Numbered from the stretch's first letter, positions 46,713 through 55,574 are shown. The stretch is 64,000 bases of DNA from Streptomyces sp. R302 (GCF_012927245.1 NZ_JABBGE010000007.1:124001-188000), one strand, 5' to 3'. Notes: generated by a model from the letters alone, not told the origin. Translations and numbers: made by a program.

Positions 46713-47876
46713 TCAATTCAGGCGGGGTGGGGTCCAGGCGTGGTGGCGCAGGATCATGCGCGTCGCGGTGCGGGAGGGGGTGAGGCGCATCGCGGTGTTG
46801 CGCAGGGTGACGGCCAGGGGGTGGGAGAGCTGCTGGCCCATGCGCCCGGCTTGGCGGGCGGCCCGCGCGACCGCCTGGCTGCGGGGTCGCCGCTCGGCGT
46901 CGTAACGGGTGAGCGCGGCTTCGGTGGTGGGCGCGGTGGCGAGCGCGGCGGCCAGGGTGACCGCGTCCTCCAGTGCCTGGCAGGCGCCTTGCCCGAGGTT
47001 GGGGGTCATCGCGTGGGCCGCGTCGCCGAGCAGGGCGATGCGGCCGACCGCGTACGAGGGGAGCGGCGTGCGGAGTTCGCCGATGTCGTGGTGGAGCACG
47101 GCGTCGGGCCGGGTCGCGTCGAGCAGCGCGGGGATCGGGTCGTGCCAGTCGTGGAACCGTCGGCGCAGTTCGGCCAGGGGGTCGGGGAACCGTGTGCCGG
47201 CGGGAAGGCTGAGGACGGCGTGCCATTCGGCCCGTCCGTCGTGGAGGGCGATGTGGCCGAATTCGGCTCCCTGCCCCCAGGTCAGTTCGAAGTCGGTGCG
47301 GAGGTCGACCGGTTGGGCGGTGAGGGCGCGGAGCACGGTCGAACCGCTGTGGACCGGTCCCGGATGGGCCGGGAAGAGCCCGCCGCGGATCTTGCTGCCG
47401 ATGCCGTCGGCGGCCACCACCAGGTCCGCGTCGAGGACCTCCCCGCGACCGCCTTCGACGCGGACCGTGCCGGAGGTGGTCTGCCGGACGGAGCCGGCGT
47501 CGAAGCCGATCAGCAGGGATTCGGGGGGCAGGGCCTCGCGCAGCAGCCGGTGGAGGGTGGCGCGCGGGATGCCCACGATCGGCGTACCGACCGCCTTCTC
47601 CAGGAGCGTGCCGTCCATCCGGGTCAGCCAACCGCCCGCCGGCGTTCGGGTGCCGCCGCTGTACTGGCCCCGCGACGCGCTCCGGACGGCCTCGCCGACG
47701 CCGAGTTCGTCCAGTGCCCGGAGGCCGTTGGCGGCCAGGGAGATGCCGGCGCCCGCGCCCTGGAGCACCGGGGCGCGCTCGACGACTCGTACCTCCCATC
47801 CGATGCGGCGCAGGCCGATCGCGGCGGCGAGCCCGCCGATGCCGCCTCCGACCACCACTGCCGTTCCGACCACCAT
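46713..47876 (-). CDS. FAD-dependent aromatic monooxygenase
   Basis: A 387-residue class A flavin monooxygenase. It has the GxGxxG loop AVVVGGGIGGLAAAIGLRRI (about 6-25), the DG motif LVVAADGIGSKIRG (about 150-163) and the GD motif GRIALLGDAAHAMTPNLGQG (about 270-289). These three together define the salicylate/para-hydroxybenzoate hydroxylase group. It is divergent from a TetR gene with two identical-type operators between, so it is the likely regulated target: an inducible hydroxylase for a xenobiotic or antibiotic. ATG 47876 follows GAGG. Confidence 0.9.
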   Translation of the reverse strand: MVVGTAVVVGGGIGGLAAAIGLRRIGWEVRVVERAPVLQGAGAGISLAANGLRALDELGVGEAVRSASRGQYSGGTRTPAGGWLTRMDGTLLEKAVGTPIVGIPRATLHRLLREALPPESLLIGFDAGSVRQTTSGTVRVEGGRGEVLDADLVVAADGIGSKIRGGLFPAHPGPVHSGSTVLRALTAQPVDLRTDFELTWGQGAEFGHIALHDGRAEWHAVLSLPAGTRFPDPLAELRRRFHDWHDPIPALLDATRPDAVLHHDIGELRTPLPSYAVGRIALLGDAAHAMTPNLGQGACQALEDAVTLAAALATAPTTEAALTRYDAERRPRSQAVARAARQAGRMGQQLSHPLAVTLRNTAMRLTPSRTATRMILRHHAWTPPRLN

Positions 47877-47889
47877 GCCGCCTCCCCTG

Positions 47890-47909
47890 CTTTCTACACC
47901 TGTAGAAAG
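47890..47909. promoter_or_regulatory. TetR operator A
   Basis: CTTTCTACA-CC-TGTAGAAAG, a perfect palindrome with 9-bp arms, 14 bp before the monooxygenase start. It shares TTCTAC-N4-GTAGAA with the site at 47937-47952. Confidence 0.85.
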
Positions 47910-47936
47910 TCGACTGTACCGATTCTCCCGCCGGGC

Positions 47937-47952
47937 TTCTACGGGTGTAGAA
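47937..47952. promoter_or_regulatory. TetR operator B
   Basis: TTCTAC-GGGT-GTAGAA, 6-bp perfect arms, ending eight bases before the tetR ATG and thus covering its ribosome-binding region. Confidence 0.85.
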
Positions 47953-47959
47953 AGACGGC

Positions 47960-48517
47960 ATGACTTCGGACCGGCGCACCCTCCTCGCGGACGCGGCACT
48001 CGACGTACTCGCCGACGAGGGGATCCGCGGCCTCACCCATCGGGCGGTCGACCGTCGGGCAGCACTGCCGTCCGGCACCACGTCGGCGTACTTCCGCACC
48101 CGCGCGGCCCTGTTCACCGCCCTCGTCACCCGGCTCGTCCGGCTCGACCAGGAGGAGCTGCGGACGACGGCCGAAGGGCTGCCGCCCCTGCGCACCGCCG
48201 AGGAACTGGTGGACGGCATGGTGGCGCTCACCCGGCAGCGGCTCGTCGGCGAGGGCCGCCGCCGGTCGCTCGCCCGCTACGCCTGCGCCGTCGAGAGCGT
48301 CCGCGTCCCGGAGCTGCGCGAGATCCTCGTCCCCCGGGAGAACGCCGGCCGCCAGGCCGTCCGGCAGTTTCTCGCCGACCAGGGCGTGAAGGATGCCGAG
48401 ACCCGCACGCACACCCTGCTGACCTGCGTCGACGGCATGGTCTTCGACCGGCTGGTGAACGGCGGCGAAGTCCCGCGCGAGGCCCTCGAAGGCCTCGTCG
48501 CCGCCGCACTCCGCTAG
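47960..48517 (+). CDS. TetR-family regulator with duplicated operators
   Basis: A 185-residue repressor. The N-terminal HTH (about 5-50) includes LTHRAVDRRAALPSGTTSAY with FRTRAALF. The ligand domain is short for the family and ends in a helix TLLTCVDGMVFDRLVNGGEV typical of the group that guards flavin monooxygenases or efflux genes. The two TTCTAC-N4-GTAGAA sites in the 83-bp gap to the monooxygenase gene strongly suggest control of both genes by this protein. Confidence 0.92.
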   Translation: MTSDRRTLLADAALDVLADEGIRGLTHRAVDRRAALPSGTTSAYFRTRAALFTALVTRLVRLDQEELRTTAEGLPPLRTAEELVDGMVALTRQRLVGEGRRRSLARYACAVESVRVPELREILVPRENAGRQAVRQFLADQGVKDAETRTHTLLTCVDGMVFDRLVNGGEVPREALEGLVAAALR

Positions 48518-48747
48518 GCACGCGTGCGTACGAGCGGCGATGGGCGGCCGCGGCGTACGTACGGTCACCTGCCGGCCGACCGAGGCCCCGGCCGCGGCCG
48601 AGGGTCTGCTGGCGTTCCCGCCCCGGGCCCTGTCCCCGAGGATCAGGATTCGGACCGGATCAGAAGGGACGCGAGCGTGCGGCTACGCTGCGGCGGCCGG
48701 CCTGTCGAGCCGGTATCCAGCCCTTCTCGGCTTCCTGGAGGACACCC

Positions 48748-49032
48748 ATGTTCACGGTCAACGAGTACTTCGACGGGACGGTCAAGTCCATCGCCTTCAC
48801 GGGCGCCGAGGGGCCCGCGACGGTCGGCGTCATGGCCCCCGGCGACTACGAGTTCGGCACCGGCAAGCGGGAGATCATGCACGTGGTCAGCGGCGGCCTG
48901 ACCGTGAAGCTGCCCGGCTCCGACGACTGGCGGACCTTCGACGCCGGCGAGAAGTTCGACGTCCCCGCCGACAGCACGTTCCGGCTCAAGGTCGCCGAGG
49001 AGACCGCCTACCTCTGCGAGTACCGCGACTAG
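48748..49032 (+). CDS. ppnP: Pyrimidine/purine nucleoside phosphorylase PpnP
   Basis: A 94-residue cupin of the YaiE/PpnP family, which phosphorolyses several nucleosides to base and ribose-1-phosphate. The family sequence is nearly complete: NEYFDGTVKSIAFTGAEGPA, TVGVMAPGDYEFGTGKREIM, GGLTVKLPGSDDWRTF and FDVPADSTFRLKVAEETAYL. GGAGGACACCC precedes the ATG. Monocistronic by appearance; with the xdh operon in the same window it would fit purine salvage and breakdown. Confidence 0.93.
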   Translation: MFTVNEYFDGTVKSIAFTGAEGPATVGVMAPGDYEFGTGKREIMHVVSGGLTVKLPGSDDWRTFDAGEKFDVPADSTFRLKVAEETAYLCEYRD

Positions 49033-49428
49033 GTACGGTCCGGCGGAGAGCGCTCGTGCACAGCGCACTGACAGAGCGTGCGCGGTGCCTGTACGGCGAC
49101 GAGTACGCCCCCGCGCCTGAGTGCGCGACCACCGGGAGTTCCTCTTCGTCGAACGGTCGGCCTTCGCCGACGCGGACGCCCTCCACGCGATGATGCGTGA
49201 GCTCTGCCCCCGTCGTCGACGGCCGCCTACCGACTGCTGCTCCTCCGGCGGCCGGACGGGCCGGCGCTGCTGCGGGCGGTCGCGCTCGGAGCCGTAGAGG
49301 TGGCGTCGGCGAGGTGTCGACGCGCGGCGGCACGGGTGGTGCGGGCGTCGGTACCCGCTCTGCCGCCGGTGCCGTGGAATGCTTCCGTTCCGGATGGTGG
49401 GCCGGTTCGACGAAGGGGTACGCCGGGG
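49033..49428. other. 396-bp gap, possible gene remnant
   Basis: One plus-strand stretch (about 49117-49205, VRDHREFLFVERSAFADADA then LHAMMRELCP) has protein-like composition but no start or continuation. Otherwise nothing recognised. Confidence 0.35.
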
Positions 49429-49773
49429 ATGACCGAGGTCGAGGAGTACTTCGACGGACTGGACGCGGCCTCGCGGGACGCCTTCCGGCGGATCCGGGCG
49501 ATCGCGCTGCGGGTCGCGCCGGAGGCGGAGGACGGACGGAGCTACGGCATGGCGGCCCTGCGGCACGGCGGCAAACCGCTCCTCGGGTTCCGGGCCGCCA
49601 AGGACCACCTGAGCGTCTTCCCGTTCAGCCCGGAGGCGGTCGACGCGGTGCGGGAACGGCTGGCCGGCTTCGACCTGTCGAAGGGAACCGTCCGCTTCAC
49701 CGCCGACCACCCGCTCCCCGACGACGTCGTCGCCGACCTCGTCCGCCACCGCCTGGCCGAGATCACGGGATGA
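49429..49773 (+). CDS. DUF1801 (YdhG-like) protein
   Basis: A 114-residue protein of the DUF1801 fold, called an iron-chaperone-like domain by analogy with frataxin. Typical blocks are VEEYFDGLDAASRDAFRRIR, PEAEDGRSYGMAALRHGGKP, LLGFRAAKDHLSVFPFSPEA and KGTVRFTADHPLPDDVVADL. The biochemical role in bacteria is uncertain. ATG 49429 begins the domain; upstream sequence has no pattern. Confidence 0.88.
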   Translation: MTEVEEYFDGLDAASRDAFRRIRAIALRVAPEAEDGRSYGMAALRHGGKPLLGFRAAKDHLSVFPFSPEAVDAVRERLAGFDLSKGTVRFTADHPLPDDVVADLVRHRLAEITG

Positions 49774-49814
49774 ACCGCACCCCGCACCCGCACCCCCGCC
49801 CGCTCACGAGCCCG

Positions 49815-49849
49815 GGGCGAGGCCGGCGGAGGGATCGCCGGCCTCGCCC
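49815..49849. terminator. Bidirectional hairpin between DUF1801 and protease genes
   Basis: A 14-bp perfect stem (49815-49828 with 49836-49849), extended outward by four further pairs after a single bulged G. It lies between convergent genes. Confidence 0.8.
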
Positions 49850-49869
49850 GGGTGAGGTCGTACGGGGCC

Positions 49870-51027
49870 TCAGGCCGTGTGCAGGCGCAGGCCGTAGCGG
49901 TTGAGGATCTCGTTGACCGGCTGGAACCACGTCTCGCCGCCGGAGGAGCAGTTGCCCCAGCCGCCGGAGGTGACGCCCTGGGCCTGGTCGCCGCTCAGGA
50001 ACGAGCCGCCGGAGTCGCCGCCCTCGGCGCAGACGCTGGTCTTGGTCATCTGGTACACCGCGCCCTGGCTGTAGTTGACCGTCTGGTTCTTGGCCAGGAC
50101 GGTGCCGCAGTGCCAGCGCGTGGTCGAGCCCGAGCGGCAGATCGACGCGCCGACCGGGGCCTCGGCGGAGCCGCGTACGAGCTGGTCGGGGACGGTGCCC
50201 CAGCCGAGGACGACGGGTACCGTCCACCAGCCGCTGTGGATCGAGACGTACGCGTAGTCGTCGCCGGGGAACGACGAGCCCTGGAACGTGCCCATGGCGG
50301 AGCCGTCCCAGCCGCGCACGGCCGCGCCGGCCCGCCCGCAGTGACCGGCCGTCACGAAGCCCCCGTGCACGGAGAAGCCGATCGAGCAGCGGACGTTGCC
50401 GGTGTAGTACGGGTCGCCGCCCACGGTGCCCGCCGCGTAGGTGCGGGGCGCCTCGGCCGTCTCGGCGACGGTCACGAGGCCGTCGGCGCGGGCTCGGTCG
50501 AGGAAGGCCCGTACGGCGGGGGTGTGGCGCTCGGCGCGTACGACGTCGACCACGACGCTGTTGGCCCTCGGGTCGACGTGCCAGCCGGCCACTCCGGCGG
50601 GGGCCCGGAGGCCGTCGAGGCGCGCCTTGGCCCGGTCCAGCGCGGTGGCGCTGTGCCGGACGAGGCGGGTGTCGGCGCCCAGGGCCCGTACGTCGCGTTC
50701 CTTGGCGCGGTCGGTGACGGCGACGACGAGCCGGCCGGCCGCGGGGTCGAACCAGGAGCCGCCGTAGGCGGCGCCCGCGCGCTGCCGGGCGGTCCTCTCC
50801 ACCTCGGTGGCCGCCTTCTCGGCGCGCAGCCGTTCCTCGGCCTGCGCCGCGGTGAGCCCGAGGTCCTGCCGCATGGCGTCGAGGAGTCCGGCGGACGCCG
50901 ACGGCGGCGCGGCGGGCTCCGGGAGCGGGGCGGCGGTCGCCGAGGACGCGCCGAGACCGACCGTCAGGAGCAGGGCGCAGACGGCGGCGCCCAGAGAGGT
51001 GAAGGGGAGCAGGGTGGTGCGTTTCAC
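49870..51027 (-). CDS. Secreted S1 serine protease with alpha-lytic-type prodomain
   Basis: A 385-residue exported chymotrypsin-fold protease of the Streptomyces griseus protease type. The signal peptide is residues 1-32 (ATA-AP). The folding prodomain is about 45-193 (MRQDLGLTAAQAEERLRAEK; GRLVVAVTDRAKERDVRALG). The mature domain begins near TYAAGTVGGDPYYTG. The triad is H229 (TAGHCGR), D257 (GDDYAYV) and S339 (GGDSGGS), with Cys pairs at 214/230 and 297/307 and 333/360. GTG 51027 follows AGGAGG at four bases. A 14-bp LacI-type palindrome lies 32 bp upstream of the start. Confidence 0.93.
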   Translation of the reverse strand: MKRTTLLPFTSLGAAVCALLLTVGLGASSATAAPLPEPAAPPSASAGLLDAMRQDLGLTAAQAEERLRAEKAATEVERTARQRAGAAYGGSWFDPAAGRLVVAVTDRAKERDVRALGADTRLVRHSATALDRAKARLDGLRAPAGVAGWHVDPRANSVVVDVVRAERHTPAVRAFLDRARADGLVTVAETAEAPRTYAAGTVGGDPYYTGNVRCSIGFSVHGGFVTAGHCGRAGAAVRGWDGSAMGTFQGSSFPGDDYAYVSIHSGWWTVPVVLGWGTVPDQLVRGSAEAPVGASICRSGSTTRWHCGTVLAKNQTVNYSQGAVYQMTKTSVCAEGGDSGGSFLSGDQAQGVTSGGWGNCSSGGETWFQPVNEILNRYGLRLHTA

Positions 51028-51058
51028 GGAACCTCCTGGTGTGGGGGAAGCCAAACGC

Positions 51059-51081
51059 TGAGAGCGCTCTCAGAGCGCTCT
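51059..51081. promoter_or_regulatory. LacI-type operator upstream of the protease
   Basis: TGAGAGCGCTCTCA (51059-51072) is a perfect 14-bp palindrome, directly followed by a second AGAGCGCTCT core (51072-51081). It differs from the Streptomyces CebR box TGGGAGCGCTCCCA at two symmetric positions, so a LacI-family sugar regulator is plausible. Confidence 0.6.
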
Positions 51082-51107
51082 CCGGCTACGGTAGCGGGCT
51101 TCATTTG

Positions 51108-53051
51108 TCAGGTCCATACCAGGTGCGTCCCGGGCCGGGACAGTCGGTGGAGGCGGAGGGCCAGGTGGAGTTCCAGGGCGCTGCCGGGGGTGTTCCAGTC
51201 GGGGCCGAGGAGTTGGGCGACGCGGTCGAGGCGCTGCACGACCGTGTTGACGTGGACGTGGAGGGCGTCCTTGGCGCGGGCGAGGCTCGCGCCCTGGTCG
51301 TAGTACGCGTACAGGGTGCGGACCAGTTCGGTGCCGCGTTCGGCGTCGTAGGCGAGGACGGGGCCGAGGACGCGGTCGACGTACGCCGTGATGTCGGCGC
51401 GGTCGCCGAGCAGGACGCCGACGAAGCCGAGGGCGGCGACGTCGGCGCCCTCCCCGGTGCGGCCCAGGGCGTGGAGCGCGGTGAGGCAGCGGACGGCCTC
51501 GGCGTGGAGGGCGGCGTGGCGGTCGGGGCCGGTGCCGGGGCCCGCCGTGCCCACGGTGACGGGTGCGCCGACGGCCCGGGCCAGGCCCGCCGCGAGCGCG
51601 TCGGCGAGGGCGCCGGCCTCGTCGCCCGGCACGAGCAGGACGGTACGGCCCCGGCGGCTGCCCGCCAGGCCGCCGAGCCCGCGCGCCACGCGGCCGGCCT
51701 CCGCGGCGAGCCGGGAACGCAGCGCGGGTTCGCAGTCGACGACCGCGACGGCGTGGGGGCGGGCGAGGTCCACGCCGAGGCGCCGGGCGCGCAGCGCGAG
51801 GCTGCCCGGGTCCCAGTGGGCCGAGGAGGCGGGGCCCGCGAGCAGGTCGTCGAGGAGTTCGCCGCGCACCCGGTCCTCGGTCTCGGCGACCGAGCGGCGG
51901 ACCAGCAGCAGCATCGCCGTGACCAGCGCCGACCGTTCGAACAGGCGCCGGTCCGCCTCGGAGAGGTCGCCGCGGCCGGTCAGCACGATGCTGCCGAGCG
52001 GTTCGGCGCCGGCGAGCACGGCGCAGGTCCAGACGCCGTCCGCGCGTACCGCCCTGCCCTCGGTGCGCGAGGCCGCCAGGCTCGCGGCGGCGGGCGTCAC
52101 CGGCCCGGTGCCGATCCGGGCGAGTTCGCTGCCGTCGGTGTCGTGGACGGCCACTCCCCCACCGAGCAGCACCGCGATCTCGGCGGCGACCTCGTCGGTG
52201 CCGGCACCGCGCAACACCAGCTTGGAGAGCCGGTCGTGGGCGTCGGACGCCAGGTGGAGGGCCTCGCTGTGGGCGCGGGCGGTCGCGTTGGCGGCTTCGA
52301 GTCGGGCGAGGGCGGTGCGGGTCTCGTCCAGGCGGCGGGCGCTGTCGATGGCGACGGCCGCGTGGTCGGCGAGCGAGGCGAGGAGGGCGATGGCCTCGGG
52401 GGTGAACTCGCGCGGGGAGCGGTCGGCCGCGAAGAGGACCCCGATGATCTCCTCGCCCAGCCGGAGCGGGACGCCGAGGATGCCGCGGAGCCCTTCCTCG
52501 GCGACGCCGTCGTCAATGGTCCCGGTGTGCCGGTAGCGGTGGTCGGTGCGGTAGTCCGTGCTCGCGTACGGGCGGGCGGTCTGCGCGACCAGTCCGCCCA
52601 GGCCCTCGCCCATGCCGAGCCGCAACTGCTGGAAGGCGGCCGACACGGATCCTTCGGTGACCCGCATGAACGTGTCGTGGGCGGCCGGGTCGTTCAGCGT
52701 CAGATACGCAACGTCCGAGCCGAGCAGCGTACGGGCCCGCCGGACGATGGCCCGCAGCACCGCGTCGAGGTCCCGCAGGCCCGCCAGGTCGCCCGCCGTG
52801 TCGTACAGGGCGACCAACTCCGCCTCCCTGCGCCGGAACTGGTCGAGCACCCGCCGCACCGCCAGTGCGGCCCCGGCGGTCTCCTCGATCCACGCCACGT
52901 CCCCCGGGGCGGCCCCGGCGGCCCGGGCCCTGGCGGCCTGCGCGGCGAGCTCCTCGCCGGGCGCACCGGCCGCAAGGAGGTCGAGGAGGCGGCGCGCGGC
53001 CGCCTCGGTGGGGGACGCCGTACGGGGCTCGGTTCGTCGGCCGGCGGTCAT
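51108..53051 (-). CDS. GAF-PucR transcriptional regulator
   Basis: A 647-residue activator-type regulator. A GAF domain occupies about 80-255 (LRAIVRRARTLLGSDVAYLT, MGEGLGGLVAQTARPYASTD, GVPLRLGEEIIGVLFAADRS, LADHAAVAIDSARRLDETRT). A middle domain follows, then the PucR C-terminal HTH (about 585-640: LVRTLYAYYDQGASLARAKD, LHVHVNTVVQRLDRVAQLLG). This architecture is typical of regulators next to short-chain hydroxy-acid and CoA-transferase genes in Streptomyces, so it probably controls the downstream 3-hydroxybutyrate genes. ATG 53051 has GGAGG. Its upstream DNA is a G-run repeat (53069-53112). Confidence 0.88.
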   Translation of the reverse strand: MTAGRRTEPRTASPTEAAARRLLDLLAAGAPGEELAAQAARARAAGAAPGDVAWIEETAGAALAVRRVLDQFRRREAELVALYDTAGDLAGLRDLDAVLRAIVRRARTLLGSDVAYLTLNDPAAHDTFMRVTEGSVSAAFQQLRLGMGEGLGGLVAQTARPYASTDYRTDHRYRHTGTIDDGVAEEGLRGILGVPLRLGEEIIGVLFAADRSPREFTPEAIALLASLADHAAVAIDSARRLDETRTALARLEAANATARAHSEALHLASDAHDRLSKLVLRGAGTDEVAAEIAVLLGGGVAVHDTDGSELARIGTGPVTPAAASLAASRTEGRAVRADGVWTCAVLAGAEPLGSIVLTGRGDLSEADRRLFERSALVTAMLLLVRRSVAETEDRVRGELLDDLLAGPASSAHWDPGSLALRARRLGVDLARPHAVAVVDCEPALRSRLAAEAGRVARGLGGLAGSRRGRTVLLVPGDEAGALADALAAGLARAVGAPVTVGTAGPGTGPDRHAALHAEAVRCLTALHALGRTGEGADVAALGFVGVLLGDRADITAYVDRVLGPVLAYDAERGTELVRTLYAYYDQGASLARAKDALHVHVNTVVQRLDRVAQLLGPDWNTPGSALELHLALRLHRLSRPGTHLVWT

Positions 53052-53068
53052 GGGGCCTCCTCGCGACC

Positions 53069-53112
53069 GGGTGGCTGGGTGGGTGGGTGAGTGGGTGGGT
53101 GAGTGGGTGTGT
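53069..53112 (+). repeat. GGGT/GAGT tandem repeat with G-quadruplex potential
   Basis: At least seven GGG runs separated by 1-5 bases (pattern GGGTGGGTGAGTGGGTGGG). It lies in the 122-bp gap between the MHS transporter 3' end and the PucR start, on the strand opposite the PucR coding strand. Confidence 0.8.
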
Positions 53113-53173
53113 GTACGGGCAGACCTGGCCGCCGTCATCAGCCGGTGATGACGGCGGCCGGAGGGGGGGAGCT

Positions 53174-54556
53174 CTACGACCGGTCGCCGACCGCGGCGGC
53201 GGTGGTGGTCGCGGGGGCCGCCGTGGTCCGTTCGTCCTTGTGGTTGCGGGTGAGGTCACGGCCGAGTGTCTCGCGGGTGACGGCGACGGTGAGGGTGGTG
53301 ATCACGGCGGCCGCGCAGAGGTAGACGCTGATGGGTGTGGAGCTGCCGTAGTCCTTGAGGAGTTCGACCGCGATGATGGGGGCGAGGGCGCCGGCGAGGA
53401 TCGACGCCAGCTGGGAGCCCATGGAGGCACCGGAGTAACGGACCTTGGTGTCGAACATCTCCGAGATGAAGGCGGCCTGCGGCCCGTACATCGCGCCGTG
53501 CAGCAGCAGACCGGCCGTGACGGCCAGGGTGATCACGACGAACGACTTCGAGTCGACGAGCCCGAAGAAGACGAACGCCCACACCGCCATGCCCGCCGAG
53601 CCGATCAGCGTCACCGGGCGCCGGCCGATGCGGTCGGAGAGCGCGCCCCACAGCGGGATGGTGACGAAGTGGACGGCCGAGCCGATCAGGACGGCGTTCA
53701 GGGCGGTGCTCTTCGGCAGCTCCAGGTGGACGGTGACGTACACGAGGAGGAAGGAGGTGAGGATGTAGTACGAGATGTTCTCGCCGAAGCGGGTGCCGAT
53801 CGCCGACAGGACCTCGCGCCAGCTGCGCCGGAAGACCTCGACGACCGGCGCCTCCTCCTTCGCGCCGGCCGCGGCCGCCGCCTCCGCCTTGGCCTGCGCC
53901 TCCAGGAACACCGGGGACTCGGAGACCGAGACGCGGATCCACAGACCGATCATGACGAGCAGTCCGGAGAGCAGGAACGGGATGCGCCAGCCCCAGGACT
54001 GGAAGGCGGCGTCCGACTGGACGGCGGCCAGCAGGGACAGGACGCCGGTGGCGAGGAGGTTGCCGCCGGGGGCGCCGGCCTGGGGCCAGGACGCCCAGAA
54101 TCCGCGGTGCTTGTCGCCGCCGTGCTCGGAGACGATCAGGACCGCCCCGCCCCACTCGCCGCCGAGGGCGAAGCCCTGGACGAGCCTCAGCACCGTCAGG
54201 AGGACCGGCGCCCACACGCCGATCGTCTCGTACGTGGGCAGCAGGCCCATCGCGAACGTCGCGCCGCCCATCATGAGCAGGCTGAGCACCAGCAGCTTCT
54301 TGCGGCCGATCTTGTCGCCGAAGTGGCCGAAGACGATCCCGCCGAGCGGGCGGGCGGCGAAGCCGATGGCGTACGTGATGAAGGCGATCAGGGTGCCCAC
54401 GAGCGGGTCGGCGCTGGGGAAGAACAGCGTGTTGAAGACGAGCGCGGCGGCCGAGCCGTAGAGGAAGAAGTCGTACCACTCGATGGTGGTACCGATCAGG
54501 CTCGCGGCGACGATACGGCCGATGCGGCCTCTCGGCTGGGTGGTGGCGTCAGACAT
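53174..54556 (-). CDS. MHS-family (MFS) metabolite:H+ symporter
   Basis: A 460-residue 12-helix permease of the metabolite:H+ symporter family, which carries shikimate, betaine and short hydroxy- or keto-acids. Family marks: GTTIEWYDFFLYGSAAALVF, ARPLGGIVFGHFGDKIGRKK, LRLVQGFALGGEWGGAVLIV and WPQAGAPGGNLLATGVLSL. A soluble loop (AKAEAAAAAGAKEEAPVVEV) divides the two halves. It lies 107 bp after the 3-hydroxybutyrate dehydrogenase gene in the same direction, so (R)-3-hydroxybutyrate is a reasonable substrate. Confidence 0.88.
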   Translation of the reverse strand: MSDATTQPRGRIGRIVAASLIGTTIEWYDFFLYGSAAALVFNTLFFPSADPLVGTLIAFITYAIGFAARPLGGIVFGHFGDKIGRKKLLVLSLLMMGGATFAMGLLPTYETIGVWAPVLLTVLRLVQGFALGGEWGGAVLIVSEHGGDKHRGFWASWPQAGAPGGNLLATGVLSLLAAVQSDAAFQSWGWRIPFLLSGLLVMIGLWIRVSVSESPVFLEAQAKAEAAAAAGAKEEAPVVEVFRRSWREVLSAIGTRFGENISYYILTSFLLVYVTVHLELPKSTALNAVLIGSAVHFVTIPLWGALSDRIGRRPVTLIGSAGMAVWAFVFFGLVDSKSFVVITLAVTAGLLLHGAMYGPQAAFISEMFDTKVRYSGASMGSQLASILAGALAPIIAVELLKDYGSSTPISVYLCAAAVITTLTVAVTRETLGRDLTRNHKDERTTAAPATTTAAAVGDRS

Positions 54557-54663
54557 GGGTTCACCGGTTTCACGTACGGATGGGGGACGGGGGTGGAGCG
54601 TTGGAGGGGAGCGGGGGTGGAACGGGGGGTGTTGGGGGGTGTTGGGGGGGTGTTGAGGGGCTG

Positions 54664-55458
54664 TCAGCCGGCCGTCCAGCCGCCGTCGAGCGGCAGGGAG
54701 GTTCCGGTGAGGTAGCCGGAGTGGGGGCCGCAGAGCCAGAGGACCGCGGCGGCGACCTCCTCCGTCTCCAGGAGGCGCTTCACGGGTGAGCGGGCCAGCA
54801 TCACGTCGGCCAGCACGTCGCCCTCGCTGATGCCGTGCGCGGCGGCCTGGTCGCGGACCTGGCCCTCGACCAGCGGGGTGCGGACGTAGCCGGGGTTCAC
54901 GCAGTTGCTGGTGACCCCGTGCGGGGCGCCTTCGATGGCGGCGACCTTGCTGAGGCCTTCCAGGGCGTGCTTGGCGGCGACGTAGGCGGCCTTGTACGCG
55001 CTGGCGCGCAGCCCGTGGACGCTGGAGACGTTGACGATCCGGCCCCAGCCGCGGGCGTACATGTGCGGCAGCGTCCTGCGCATCAGCAGGAACGGGGCGG
55101 TGACCATCACCTTCTGGATCAGCTCGAACCGTTCCGGCGGGAACTCCGTGAGCGGGGCGACGTGCTGGAGCCCGGCGTTGTTGACGAGGATGTCGACCTC
55201 GGCGGGCAGGAGGTCGACGGCGCCCGCGTCGGCGAGATCGGCGACCTGCGCCCGGCCCCCGGCGAGCTCGGCGACGGCCTTCGCCGAGTCGGCGTCCCGG
55301 TCGACCACGTGGACGAAGGCCCCCGCCTGCGCCAGGGCGAGGGCGCAGGCCCGGCCGATGCCGCTGCCGCCGCCGGTCACCAGCGCGGTGCGCCCGCTCA
55401 GGTCGAGCGCGCCGGCGGGTGACGGCAGCCGGTCCGGGGTGGGAAATGTGTTCGTCAT
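54664..55458 (-). CDS. 3-Hydroxybutyrate dehydrogenase (SDR)
   Basis: A 264-residue short-chain dehydrogenase oxidising (R)-3-hydroxybutyrate to acetoacetate with NAD+. The cofactor loop is LVTGGGSGIGRACALALAQA, NAG is in VDILVNNAGLQH, the catalytic Ser and Tyr-x3-Lys are in NVSSVHGLRASAYKAAYVAA with K-H following, and Asp in VVDRDA suits NAD+. The region DQAAAHGISEGDVLADVMLA then SPVKRL is the hallmark of bacterial 3HB dehydrogenases (substrate-loop Gln/His/Lys). First gene of a unit with the MHS transporter; divergent neighbours are the esterase and SCOT genes. Confidence 0.9.
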   Translation of the reverse strand: MTNTFPTPDRLPSPAGALDLSGRTALVTGGGSGIGRACALALAQAGAFVHVVDRDADSAKAVAELAGGRAQVADLADAGAVDLLPAEVDILVNNAGLQHVAPLTEFPPERFELIQKVMVTAPFLLMRRTLPHMYARGWGRIVNVSSVHGLRASAYKAAYVAAKHALEGLSKVAAIEGAPHGVTSNCVNPGYVRTPLVEGQVRDQAAAHGISEGDVLADVMLARSPVKRLLETEEVAAAVLWLCGPHSGYLTGTSLPLDGGWTAG

Positions 55459-55574
55459 GGCCCGAAACAGTAGGGAGGGCTCTCGGGTCGGCCCATGTGC
55501 GAGTCACCCATAGTGCAGAGCGATTCCATGGTGTGCGACCCCATGGATCGCCCTCTGCGTGGAGCTCCTACGGC

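Noticed and set aside
51039..53090. A 683-codon plus-strand frame
   Set aside because: Antisense to the PucR regulator, whose GAF and HTH motifs are clear on the minus strand.
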